The notes under the pieces were generated by a model. That model had not been told where the DNA came from. It was given only the letters and a program-made list of their open reading frames with translations, and did no database searches. Shown one piece after another: positions 37,077-48,451 of a stretch of DNA of 64,000 nucleotides (position 1 is its first letter; each line of letters starts with the position of its first letter). The stretch covers positions 3,962,794-4,026,793 of the forward strand of contig JADCRB010000043.1 in assembly GCA_021464245.1 (NCBI GenBank), in the 5' to 3' direction. The position numbers and the translations under genes were made by a program. The stretch is from Carallia brachiata (lineage: Eukaryota > Streptophyta > Magnoliopsida > Malpighiales > Rhizophoraceae).

Positions 37077-38900
37077 CCTGCTAAATGGATTCTATGTAGC
37101 AAAAAATTTAGACACGACACCAAAAATAGACCAGATTGCGGATCCATAATATAAACATATAATTATAATCAATGTAATAGTTAAATGTAATTAATTTTTA
37201 TATTATTTTTTTCATAATAATCAATGATTGAAAATAAGGTGAATGCATACTAATGGAATTCTTTGGGTGGAAGACCACTTGGCATACACGAGGGAATGAA
37301 TGTAGTTAACCTGCACTTGGCATGGCTGGTTTGTTGATTGCAGTGTCTGGAAAATGGGTAGGGTTCTCAAAGGGCCGACAAGGTTATGTTACCAATTGTG
37401 TGGCATGAGGGACCCGATTAGAATGGGATAAGAGCAACTGGTTCATGTGGGTTGTTTAGTGTATTTTTCGGCCGCGTACATGCTTGTGTGTTGGTTTAAG
37501 CGCTTCTTTCTCCGATTTGGCACGCTGTAGGGGCACGAAATTTGTTAGACATTTGTAATAATTAATGCGTGGATTTAGATGATGGCATAATATTTCCTAT
37601 ATCAATTAGAAATGTGCTCGGTATGTCTATTTATTCCCTTTTTTTTCTTTATCCATTAAGTTGTGAGTTAAATAATTAAATAATTTTTTGTAAAATTTGC
37701 AATTCCCGTAAAATTTATATTATCATCCTAGTATTAAATCTCAAAACTTTCAAAATAAGAGTCTAAGTTATCAATAGCTAGACTATCCCTTTATTTATCC
37801 TTTTGTTTTTCAATTAAATACACATACTTATAGAATTATGTCAAGCTTAACTTTTTTTGTTTGATCCTATTTAAACTCTTTTTAGAGTCAAATAAAAAAT
37901 TATTATTAATAAAATATTATAAGTCATTCATAAAATATCATGAAATTTCATTCATTAAAAGCGGCCAAATATCAGGAAATTGCATTTAAAAAAAACAAAA
38001 GCGGCCAAATATTCTTCATTTCACTGGAATGTTCAGCTCTTCTACTTTTCTTATCCCCAGACCAACATCTTTCCTAGAAAGAGCGGGACTTTGCTATGGA
38101 ACCTTTGCACCAGTACCTTTACCATTATTCTTTCGCTTCCATGAAAAGGATCCAAGTTGCTGCTCAATTGATTTGTATGTCTTCGTTGCCAAGACAAGGA
38201 TTTTGGATTGAGAACCGCTTTTTGCCCGGTGTTTCGACCAAAATAAAAAAATGAAAAAAGTTTGTCCTTTCTTCCGTGGATCATAGCCCACGAGTACAGA
38301 CCAGGCCCAAATAACTTAGAGTTAAGTAATTAGCCATAAAGATTAACGCGCAATTGCAGGACATTAAGTTCAGGAAAATGCAGACGTGCAAGCAGAGCAC
38401 AGCCTTAAGCTGCCCAGCTCATCTAGCTTGATGGGCAGCATTCAAAACAGCCCACCGTGTCCGTTACTGGCCATAACAAGTTATTTTTCAGGTCATCTTG
38501 TCCTAAGAGGAGGTGGGGGCCGCTAAATATCCCTTCCAGGCCGAGGCAAATGGGAAAAAAAAAAAAAAATTGTAGTTGGACAGAAGATTTAATCAAAGTA
38601 CAATGACAGAAGTCTTTCATTTTTTTTTAAAAAAATTAAATTTCAAATATAGTTAGTATTACCTTAAAAATACTTAATATTACTTTAAAATTTGATTTTT
38701 AACCCAAAAAAATTTCTAACATTTTTTTTTATTTAATTTCCAACGCCCCTTTCAATGGATTTTAATACCGAGGGTTTGGAACTCATTCAGACTCAAGATC
38801 TACTTCCAATAATTTAATGATTTCTTTTGACTTCGTGTAAAGTCAAGATCAGTAGGCTTTTTAAGCATTAATGAAACGGAGTACAATAAAAAATGTCCCT
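37077..38900. other. Intergenic
   Basis: No gene was recognised. A short direct repeat, aaaagcggccaaatat, occurs at 37,958 and 37,997. Open frames at 38,029-38,291 on both strands have no recognisable domain. Confidence 0.45.
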
Positions 38901-38907
38901 TTGTCCT

Positions 38908-39297
38908 GGATTGAAAACCCAGGCAACAACATCCCGTTGGACAACGACGCTCCATTGAGCAAACCTAAGTCTGGACTGAAAACTTGGACAACAAGGTCCC
39001 GATGGACGACAATGTTCTGTTGAGCAACCCTAAGTCTAGATTGAAAAACTGGGCGACAACGTCCCGGTGGATCACGACGCTTTATAGAATGAGTCTAAGT
39101 TTGGATCAAAAACCCAAACGACAAAGTCCCGATTGAGGACGACGCTTCGTTAAGTGAATATAAATTCGGATTGAAAACTCAAATGACAACGTCCCATCTG
39201 ACAACAATGCTCAGTTGGGCAAATCTAAGTTTGAATTAAAAATCTGAATGATAGCATCACGTTGGAAATAAAAATCCCAATAAGCAAAGACTAAAAA
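38908..39297 (+). repeat. Six 65-bp tandem repeats
   Basis: Units start at 38,908, 38,973, 39,038, 39,103, 39,168 and 39,233, exactly 65 bp apart. Each begins like ggattgaaaactcgg and contains acaacgtcccg and gacgacgctccgtt. Unit identity falls towards the right end. Confidence 0.9.
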
Positions 39298-40625
39298 ACT
39301 ACAGTAAAACCTCCAGGAGACAAAAGGAAATAACTGTATATAGTGCATTTTATACAGTTACAACGCAGGTGTGGCCATTCTCATATACCTCAAATCCTTT
39401 ACAACAAGCAATGAAAATAGGAACCACCTGAATATTCAAAAAATGACTCACGAAGAGTATGAAGGGTCAATTCCGCATGAAAATGGGAGTCACATTGGGA
39501 TCCCCAGAAAAATAGTTTTGTCAAAAACCCCACAACCCACTAACAGATCTTTCCCAAATGAAATCCAGGAGATGGTCACAAAAGAAAACCAAAAATGCAA
39601 GCGGGCTGAAAAAAAGTGCTCACCCAATCAACTTTAGCGAAAACTAGAAAGATAGATTAGGGGAATCTAAAACAACTCACACGAGTCGAGACATAGGGCC
39701 TCAACACCCCTCGATATAAACAAAAGTTGTGCCGCCTTACACAAGCGGACTAACAAACAAATCAAACCAGTATCTCTCGGGGAAGGAGGATTTTCCTTTT
39801 TCGAGGTCAAGATTGTCCAAAGTAGCAAACACTGCGTTTCTCGAGAAATGCCCTACTTGCTCTTTAGAGGAACAACTTGCATGTGTCATGACAAAATTGA
39901 AGGCACCCGTAAAACAGATGGGTTAGCCATTTTATAGGCAAAGGCAACTAACCGCATTAAAGTCATCATTTATTACAAACACAATCAAGAAGGGGGGCAA
40001 GAACAAACATATTTTATTTATAATAAAGGGCACGACCATTCCCGTATGCCCTTATTATGGTTATTTCGAAATAGTACACTAAGGATCACGGGGTAACTCA
40101 TCCCCAACGGACACGGTGTCACCTCCATCTCTTAGGAGCCAGGCTCGCAAGCCCGCTAGCTTAACCTCGTACTTGCATACAAGCTGGGACTTTTCCTACT
40201 TTAACCCATACCTAAGGGACTGCTCATTCTTTAAAAACTATTCTTTTCCTTTGGCGGGGGCCTCAGTAGTTGCCAGATCTCCCTTCAAGCCTAGAATACG
40301 CTTCTCGAAAGCCTTGAGTTTGTACTTCAAAATGGTATTAAGCTCCTGAAGGCAGTTTCAGGTTGCGATTAGCGTGCTCAACTCTCCTTCGAACCACTCC
40401 CACTCCTAACGTTCCACGGCAGCATTCTTGAAAGTTTCAAGGGTACTTTAAACTCCCTCCAAGTCCTTGAGTATGACGTTGCATTCTTGATTTAACATCC
40501 AGAACAGACGACGCAGGATCCTCTCGAACAATAAAAACCCTAGTTGGGGACTTAATGATAGTAGCCCCCTGAGGAGGGAGTCACATCCATAGAAATCCCC
40601 ATCAGACTCTTTATTTTTGTGGCCA

Positions 40626-42510
40626 TTAAAAAGAGGCAGTCTTTTGGATCCTTTGCAATGTCATCCTTAATAGGAACCTAGTTTTCCACCCTCCTCTTGC
40701 GATGCTCGGACAGTGGGGGGTCCACAACTGTAGCAGTAACTCTAACTCTGATACCCTCAGCAGCCTGATGGGTTTCTTCCTAGTGGTTCCCACTTGAACC
40801 TTCTTGTGGGATCCCCCAACCCCACAATCACGAGCCTTCTTCCGAGTAACCGTCACAGCTTTCTCTAGCGGCTGCTTCATGGCTTCTGCAACAGGATCTA
40901 TGACACTGGCATTATCTGACATGGCTGTAAAAATGCAGAATCTACAAACTTGAGGAGCGATTAAAAAAAAGAAAAAGCAATCACTTGCTGTGAGAATAAA
41001 GAGGAAAATTTGTGGCCAAAATCGTTGAGGGAAAAAGTCAACAATTTTGGAAACACATCCCCTCTTTAACTGGTACTCCACAAAGCAACCTCTGTTAAAA
41101 GATCCCCCATCTAGGGGGTGTCAAGCTTGAATTGACCCGCTCTCCCATAGCATTTTTTCCCAAAATAACGCACCGGGTCATGGGGATATATCATCTTGCG
41201 ACTATAAATAAAGTCTAGCAAAAATTGATTATCCAACAAGGCTAGAGTATGAATAGAATACCTAGGTCTAAGAATCATTTTTCGAAGAAATAAAAGACCT
41301 TGGACCAATCTCTCTAGGTTACACCTCTTACAACCCCGCAGAACAAGTAGCACAACCTTACAAGAGTCAATAATCTTTCAGAATTTAGGGAAAAAAGGAT
41401 CCATAACCCTTAGTCTCATGAAAATAAACTCAAAAAGCCACCCCGGCTGCAAAGCCAAGGGTCTGACATCTCCATATAACCTTTCTACATTAAAAACACT
41501 ACTAATACACTCTAAAGAATACATGTCAGGATCTTTTGTACATGCAAGCACAATCCTATACAACCAGTGGAGCATAACCACGCTTATTGATATCTTCATC
41601 TAGGTTCCTATAACTAAAAGGTTGGTTAACAGCCCGAAACAATCTGGTATCAATTGACCAGGATTGGCATAACTTAAAAACATTGCTAAAGCACGGTGTA
41701 ACAGGCTCCAAATACGAGCTGCATCCAGAATATCCCATTAAACCCCAGAGGAGAAGAGCACACCCACCCCTTGTAGTCGGGAACCAGCACTTCCTTATCT
41801 CTAGACAAATAAAAAGCCTTAAGAAATTATGTATCACCGTGAAGATCTTCTGATATAGAGACGATCGGTAGCACCTAATGCAATGAGGCCCTAGATGAAG
41901 AAGAGGAGGATAAATCTCATCCTCCAACTTCACAAGCGCTTCTTCTCTTATAAGAACAAATGAGGGGGAAATGAAAAGTCCCAGATTACGTCGTCCCAAC
42001 TAACGTAACCCCCCTAGTTACTCATCCCCAGAGCCCCTGAATGTAAAAACCTTTATTACAATAGAAGCGGGCCCAGATGAAAAGGTACAAACAAAATTCT
42101 TTTCATACAGGTGCGGGATAAGGTAGTTGTAGTAAATGGCAAAGTTAAAATCAAAGAGAAAATACGCTTACATATATAGAAAGAGGAAAAGAATACAAAG
42201 AGTCCCCACAATAAATACTCGAGGACAATAATGAGAGGACTAACAAAAAATAGCTACTTCTAAAGACAAAAGTGGGCCTAGAACAGAAAGAAGCGTTCGA
42301 GTCAAAATAGATTGTCAATAGATCCCGAGAGATAGTTGAAGCACGCTTTTCCATGACCATTGTCCTTCTCTTCTCCATTGTCCTCACCCTACTCCTTTTT
42401 GCCCTTATCATCGCCCTCTCCCTCTTCGTTTTCCCCAGACTCTGAAGATTTCCTGTCCAGACTCTCTTCCTCGTTAACTGGCAATCTGTCAATGGCACGG
42501 AGGGAAGCAC
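40626..42510 (-). pseudogene. Antisense open-frame remnants in the Tat-like element
   Basis: Several minus-strand frames follow one another without a common phase: 42,510-42,151, 41,999-41,556, 41,599-41,378, 41,353-41,111 and 41,081-40,626. They read like pieces of one longer protein or of two extra ORFs broken by frameshifts. The 41,999-41,556 frame starts MGRRNLGLFISPSF. No family can be assigned to these parts. Confidence 0.4.
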
Positions 42511-42637
42511 CTAGAAGCTCAAAGCTATAATATCCCAAGTCTAAACCAGGATGTAAATCTAGTAAAGTTCATCTCCATAAATCAAAATAGATTGTCAATA
42601 GATCCCGAGAGATAGTTGAAGCACGCTTTTCCACGAC
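42306..42637. repeat. 55-bp direct repeat in the antisense region
   Basis: A block beginning tcaaaatagattgtcaatag and ending gcacgcttttcca occurs at about 42,301-42,357 and again at about 42,578-42,634. One difference (t/c) was noticed near the end. It signals a recent local duplication or template switch inside an otherwise degenerate region. Confidence 0.8.
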
Positions 42638-42883
42638 CTCTGAGCTAACATCAGATGAAGATACAGCCTGGCCCTCAAGTTGATGGACATAATCCCAAAG
42701 CTCTGAAATCTCTTTTTCAACTTTCCAGAGCCGACTACTTTCTTCCCCATGAGGCTTACTCGCAAATTAAATTCTCTCCCTCTAATTGGCTACTTCCTGC
42801 CTCCAACGAAAACAATCTTGATCGATCTTTTTAACAAAAGACCCCCAGCCCTTGGTCTGCAAAAATACATCTCTTTCCTCTAC

Positions 42884-43159
42884 TTAGAGCTCCAATTCCT
42901 CCAGACTCAACACAGCTGAAACTTTTGATATGTCCTTATCAGTAGAAGGGCGAGGATGCTTATGCCTTCTTAAGGAAAGGTCATCTAGGTAAGCTTCATC
43001 CAAGACCTCAAAAACAAAATTGATTTTCGGCGCTGAGTTGAGTCCAACACGGTTGACCTCAGAACCACCCATTCCAAGGTCACAAATCAAAACTAGAATG
43101 CGCACACCATAAGAAACACTCCTCAGCTTATCCATCAACAATCGATTCTCAGAATCCAA
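42884..43159 (-). pseudogene. Antisense open-frame remnant, middle part
   Basis: A 91-codon minus-strand frame starting MDSENRLLMDKL lies between the Transposase_28-like frame and the downstream remnants. It ends in an acidic segment, SLEELEL. It may continue the same ancestral antisense ORF. No domain was recognised. Confidence 0.35.
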
Positions 43160-43300
43160 AAGATGAACCTTGGAACCTTTGCGTGGCTTCCAATTCTAGC
43201 TCAATCAGTAGCGAGTAACTCCCATATCCTGAAATTAGGCAAACCTATTTCGATACTTGGGCTTAGCACAGTTGTCCCATAGGTTTATGTCGACCTTCGG

Positions 43301-43930
43301 TCACCTCGCCAAAAAAAACAAAGTTGTGGTGTTGGTAACATGCTTTAAAGAGAAGATGTTGGCAAAGATACAATAACTCGGATAACTCGTACTCTTTTCC
43401 AACTTGAGACAAGCCTCCAAAACCCGAAGGAGATTATCCCAGGTATGAGGATGTAATTGGCCCTGTGCCACCCTATAATAGTCAAGCACCTCTTGGAGTA
43501 CCGAAGGAATGGGGAGTGATAATCCCGCATCAAAAAAGGCAAGATAAAAGGAAGCATACCTAGAAGGGTTAACACGAGACCAATTAGTAGATCCAAGAAT
43601 CTTAATATCAATATGCCCTGCTGAAACGCAACCGAGAATCCAAGCAACGTCGTCATCGGTAGCCTTTGGTAGATTGTGTTTGACAAATTCAGCACCATAG
43701 TGACGTTTAGCACAAATCCCATGAGGATGCTTGTTTGCGTCTTCTTCTCTCTCCTCCAAACCATCATCATTCCCTTCTTCCTCTTCTGTCAGATCATCAG
43801 TCGTGTCAACGCCCGCTTGCTTTTCCTTATTCAAAGGAAGGTGCACCGTCGGAGGATGGTCGTTCCCACAAACACCACCGTCAGCCTCTCGGGACCCATG
43901 CGAAGCTGCTACAAAAGGACGAGACGACAT
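43301..43930 (-). CDS. Putative gypsy-type transposon protein (Transposase_28-like), antisense extra ORF
   Basis: This 209-codon frame lies on the strand opposite to the element. Residues 1-75 are low-complexity, with an acidic stretch of D and E residues. The second half contains FYLAFFDAGLSLPIPSV, then EVLDYYRVAQGQLHPHTWDN, then LRVLEACLKLE. This matches the pattern of the plant domain annotated 'putative gypsy type transposon' (PF04195): hydrophobic, LP.P, VL.YY, QL.P..W, aromatic-rich end. The C-terminus runs into intron-like or degenerate sequence, so the protein is probably truncated. The function of this family is unknown; the ORF is presumably a passenger of the retroelement and not a host gene. 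The family match is by eye. Confidence 0.6.
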   Translation of the reverse strand: MSSRPFVAASHGSREADGGVCGNDHPPTVHLPLNKEKQAGVDTTDDLTEEEEGNDDGLEEREEDANKHPHGICAKRHYGAEFVKHNLPKATDDDVAWILGCVSAGHIDIKILGSTNWSRVNPSRYASFYLAFFDAGLSLPIPSVLQEVLDYYRVAQGQLHPHTWDNLLRVLEACLKLEKSTSYPSYCIFANIFSLKHVTNTTTLFFLAR

Positions 43931-44341
43931 CGCCTAAAAAATCAGGTCCTCTCGGGTTCTATTCGCCATCTCAAATGAAAAGGTGCTATCTGTAAACGAA
44001 AGATCAATCTCCCAAACGTAACCCTTCGAAGCGGGACCACCTCAATCAGGTTAGCCAGCGTATCTTATAAAAATACTCGAAAGAATTGTTGGATCACTAT
44101 AGGCAGAAAAGAATCAAAAATGGCAATTATAATAAAAAAAAAACCTACTCTTAAATTGGAAAGGAACCAGAAATCCAAAAGGCGCAAGTGTAGAAGACGA
44201 AGAGGCCCAGTATGAACAACGAAACATCCGGGTCTCGACAAGCAAAAACTACAGTCCTATAAGCAAGAGACGCAACAAAAAGGCCAAAATTCTGACACCT
44301 CGGATAAATCAAGACTCATTTTGGGGAGAGGGGGGGACAAG

Positions 44342-44720
44342 TGATAAAGACCAGTGTCGAGCCCAAGCCCAAGCCCATAAAGCCAAGGCCCATCTCATGA
44401 GAAGGACATGTCCACGAGGAGTTCGGGCCTCATCCCACACCTCGGGCAACTACCCAAGACCATGGGCTTAATAGACTAGGAAGCGTGCATCCCCTCTTAG
44501 TACGGCTACCCATCAACCAATAAGGACTCACCTAACCACCTATAAATACTCTAAAAGGACACTATTCCGAAGATAATGAACTCATACTAGCTCTAGTTAT
44601 CTTGATCCCCATCGTATTACATAATTGTTGACTTAGGCATCAAAGTGCTAATTTCGGGTCTCACCCTGACACTCCTAACCATGTTTCGTCTTACAGGTCA
44701 CGAAGCCCAACCCTATCCAG
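44342..44720 (+). repeat. 3' LTR of the Tat-like element
   Basis: It starts TGATAAAGACCAGTGTCGAG straight after the polypurine tract. A TATA box, cctataaatac, lies at about 44,540. The end is not sharply defined and is set near 44,720 by change of composition. No second copy was found in the window. Confidence 0.65.
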
Positions 44721-44944
44721 TCATTTTGTTTGGTGGTCTGGTCTACATCCTTTCTAGAATATTGCTAGATCAATATATATGAGGATTTTTAAAAAAAAAA
44801 AAAAAAGATAGTTTATTCTTTGGTGTTCTATGATCTTGCAGTTTGGATTTTCCAAATGTGATTGCCAAGAGTGGAATAATATTAAGTGGATCGCTGATCG
44901 ATCTTTTCATCCCTCAACAAAGCAATTGAGGAATGAATTTTTTA

Positions 44945-46050
44945 GACGGAGAATTTTGTGACGTGTTGTACGTTGGCTCGCTGAATAATGTCTTTAGAGG
45001 AAGTCTCCTGTTGTAAAATTTTCTTAACGCCCTGCTTCAGTTCGCTGATTGCTAATCGTTATTTTTTATTACGGTTGGCTAACTGACTCAAGGGATTGAT
45101 GAATTTCTCATCAGAGCATGCGTAGCTAAGGTCTTCATTTATGCATCACTGATCTTCCAAGGCGATGTTACTTCAACTCCGGCTGCAAATTTAGCCAGTC
45201 TTGCAAGGGTTACTGGAAAAGGCATCATCGATATGGACCTTGATAGAGGTTACAAGATGAATTTGATTGGTTTTACCTCTTCTTTAATTTCAGCAATCAA
45301 TTTGTCGAAATTCTGGTCTGTGAGCGCAAAAATGGAAAAACCATAGATTTGCCTACGGCACAAACTCTGAGATTGTTCCCAGTTACAGTATGCATCTAGT
45401 TGAGGAGTGTGATATTTCGGCGGATGAATTGATGATTGCTAATGAATTTTTCTGCACTGTTATAGCTGTCGGTGCTATGGTATAGGCAGTATTACCTTAC
45501 GCTGTCGGTGCTATGGTATAGGCAGTATTACCTTACCAACTAAGATAGGAGTTACAGTATTTATTAATTTTATATTTTTTTTTTGAATAAAATTCATTCA
45601 TTATTTTTTATTATATAAATTTATTTTTTATTTTATTATTCAAGTGAACTCTAATTATTGTATAATATAAGATTATGAATAAATTATACTCACTAAAAAA
45701 TATAAATCAAATTAAAATTCTCTGTAATGGTATCTAATATAGCATACACAATATATGTTACAGTTATCATTTTTAAAATTAAAAAGGAAAATCGAACTGC
45801 TGAACATGCATAACTTTTCTCTTCTAATTATTTCCCAATTCGGTGGAAGCGGCTCAAACAGCATTGCAATTCTGTACTGATGATTCATTCTGTTTGTAGA
45901 ATTGAATACCATATTGGACCCGGAACTTTATCGTGGGAGGTGTAGATTCAACTCTTGTAGGAATTCAACTGGCTTCTCACCGAAAAAAAGAAAGGAATTC
46001 AAACTGGTATGACTGACGAAAGAAGAGGCTGGATTATTGAGATCCCTTGA
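44945..46050 (+). pseudogene. BCAT pseudogene, exons 7-10 only
   Basis: Remnants of four exons of a branched-chain aminotransferase follow the order of the intact gene 3.5 kb downstream. Exon 7-like is 44,945-45,029 (ends gaggaagtctcctgttgtaa), exon 8-like 45,161-45,256, exon 9-like 45,399-45,536 and exon 10-like about 45,900-46,050. Frames are broken by stops. The exon 8 donor has become AT, and exon 9 carries a perfect 36-bp tandem duplication (45,465-45,500 and 45,501-45,536). Exon 10-like keeps the recognisable ending RGWIIEIP and a stop. Exons 1-6, including the PLP-lysine exon, are absent. The Tat-like LTR ends about 220 bp upstream. Confidence 0.85.
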
Positions 46051-46446
46051 GCCTTCGTCACTGTACTGGAACTGGAATATGTACAGACTATATATATGTA
46101 CATATGCTTATTATTAATTTCCAATTTATTGAAGCATCCCAAGTGAAAATTGTGTGGTGGGCAATTGGCGATTGGCACTACTAGGCAGAGAAGACATTCT
46201 ATAGTGCAGACTGGAGAGCGTACAAGAGTTCTTTTTGTTGCAGCCTTCAAAAATTGCTAGTCTGCATTATCAGTTCCTCAGAACGTCTAGACCTTATGTT
46301 CTTACAATTTCTTGAAGACGTCAACGTAATTTCAGAACGACATCCACCTTAAAATGCACCGAAGATTTCTTAACTCTTTTACAATCTTCTTTTTCTTTTG
46401 GGTGGCATATCATTTATTGGAGGGATAAAGGTAATGCACCGGACAC

Positions 46447-46706
46447 TACATCCAGATATAGCTTTTGGATGCAATCTATAAAATACAACCAATTACATTT
46501 TTAATGTCTGGGCACTTTTTCTGAAAAAACTTTTTTTTTTTATTTTAACATTTATCATATAAAATCTACACTTTAAATTTTACGATAACATTCTTTAGTT
46601 TTAAATTTTAATTTTATAATTTGTTAAAAAATTATTTTCCAAAAAATTTAAAGTGGTTACATTTTGAGTGCAAGTAGTTGTATTTTATTTGTCTAGACGC
46701 AACTTC
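46447..46706. mobile_element. Possible MITE related to the 36,913 element
   Basis: Imperfect inverted arms are ctataaaatacaaccaatta on the left and agttgtattttatttgtcta on the right, enclosing AT-rich DNA. The ataaaatacaac core is shared with the foldback at 36,913-37,076. Ends are not precise. Confidence 0.4.
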
Positions 46707-46770
46707 CAGCACATAAACCGTACCCTTTATCAGAGAGCACATTTTCTTATCGCTCTTTTTTTTTTTTTTT

Positions 46771-46890
46771 AAAAGAGCTGTAATACAGTTGGTAGAGGGG
46801 GGACATGAGAATAACAGGTCCGAAGTTCGAACCCCGGACCTGGTCGTTCCCTCTTATTGCTCCTTTTGTTATGAATGAAATGAAATTTTT
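46771..46890 (+). mobile_element. tRNA-related SINE or tRNA pseudogene
   Basis: An A-box-like stretch, tgtaatacagttggtagag, lies at 46,780-46,798. A B-box, gttcgaacccc, lies at about 46,825-46,835, with tRNA-like spacing. The 3' part does not pair back to form an acceptor stem, so it is not a functional tRNA. The body continues to gaatgaaatgaaatttttt. A T-run precedes it. The arrangement fits a tRNA-derived SINE. Confidence 0.6.
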
Positions 46891-48439
46891 TGCCAAAATA
46901 TCATCAATTGATATTCATCCCAATTACCCAAATTCCTATAATAATCTCCTAATTAAAAGCCCTACCCTCACTCAATAATAAAATTAAATAACTCTCCAAG
47001 AAAACTATTAAAAGGGAAACACTAAAAATGGAATATTTTGGGCTAATATAAAATTATGAATAATGATAAACATCTCAAAAGATGTATTATGGAAGATCTC
47101 CAATGTGAAATGTATGACTTTTTTTTTGTTTAATAATATTAAAAAAATTAATTGATTTTTTTCATATTAATAAGAGTCAAATATTTCATAATACAGATTT
47201 CATGATAGATATTATTACTTAAAAACTATAACACAATTTGATACGAGTTAAATATATCATATGAAAATTTTTTAAAACACAACACTCGTTTAAAGTTTAA
47301 ACTGTTATTTTTGATATTTCAAATTTTACTTTTAAAAGAAAAAATAAAATTTATGTAAGGGGGCCACCACGACACCACAGGCGCCCTCTGGCGCCCCTAA
47401 ATTTATGTAAGGTATGCCGACTTTTCCGTTTATGTAAATAGCAAATCTTCTGTTATATAATTCAGAACGTCTTTCTTAACAAAGAAAAGAGGACATCGTT
47501 GGAGAGGGGTAGAGAGAGTTGCATGGGGCGTCAAGGAGAACAAAAGTCGAACGGCATATTTGCTTGTTGAAATACAGTAGATCCTAAATTCAACTTTCGT
47601 CGGAGTTGATCGCACCGGCCAGACAACCCCCGATTAGGAGAATATATTAATTTCTATTTCTGTCAACCTCCGCAAGCAGCCAACAGCCATCGATTGGCAT
47701 TAATAGATAAATTGCCACGGACGGCTCTCTTCGTGTCTCCTGTCAAACATGGAGTGCCGATCCAAAATGCTGTCGCGGATGGATTAATGGATAATGGGCA
47801 TATCCTGTCCTATTCAGCATCTACTTGACCCAACGCAGGTACGGTTCTAACTATGCTTTAAATTAAATAATAATAATTTAGAGAATATTAAAATAGTAAT
47901 ATTAATTTATCTATAATATTTATTATTTGTATTCATTATTTTTTAATGAATCTAATTCACTTATAATTTTATATTATATAAATTTATTTACATTATTTTT
48001 ATTTCAAGTATATTATATTTATTGTGTAATATAAAATTATGAGTAAATCATATTAAAAAAATGAATCCAATTAAAAATTCTCTTATTCTCTTTCAGTACA
48101 ATTTATTTATTTTTTATATTTTTTTGAAACAATATCACTTTTAAATCTTTTAAAATTTTACATGTGAAACTTTTTTTTTTTTTTTTTAAATAATGATAAT
48201 AACGATCCGTGCATTAATTTAAAGAATAGAACTGATCAAGCACATGTATGAAGCTGTTCCGTGTTGAATTCTTTTTTCCTTGTTTTTCTTTTTTTTTTGG
48301 TTTGTCTCTTACGTACAAATTTTGGTGCTTTCTATGATTCTTCATCTCGATCTTGTCCAGCAATGTCGCCCTCCGGTTAACAAAAGAGGAACCTTTGCTT
48401 CCAGTTTCCTCTGTTCTCTCAAAAAGGCCACAAGAATAT
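46891..48439. promoter_or_regulatory. Upstream region of BCAT
   Basis: This is AT-rich, non-coding DNA between the SINE and the BCAT start. The 5' UTR probably includes about 48,300-48,439. No confident TATA box was assigned. Confidence 0.35.
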
Positions 48440-48451
48440 ATGGCAGTAACC

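Larger units (their letters stand above)
38900..44720 (+). mobile_element. 5'-truncated gypsy element, probably Tat lineage
   Basis: On the plus strand the order is: six 65-bp tandem repeats, a long region whose open frames lie on the minus strand, a polypurine tract (ttggggagagggggggacaa, 44,320-44,339) and a 3' LTR from 44,342. No 5' LTR, gag or pol is visible. An antisense extra ORF between pol and the 3' LTR, with tandem repeats nearby, is a known feature of plant Tat-lineage elements (Ogre/Retand/RIRE2-type). The left end is uncertain; the lineage call is inference. Confidence 0.65.

Noticed and set aside
38029..38291. Open frames of 60-77 codons on both strands
   Set aside because: They are short, with no domain and no splice or start context.
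39371..39637. 88-codon plus-strand frame after the 65-bp repeats, as a possible gag-pol remnant
   Set aside because: It shows no CCHC, protease, RT or integrase motif, so it is left as unassigned sequence of the element.
46771..46850. Functional tRNA gene
   Set aside because: A- and B-boxes are present, but no acceptor stem pairing was found. It is better explained as a SINE.
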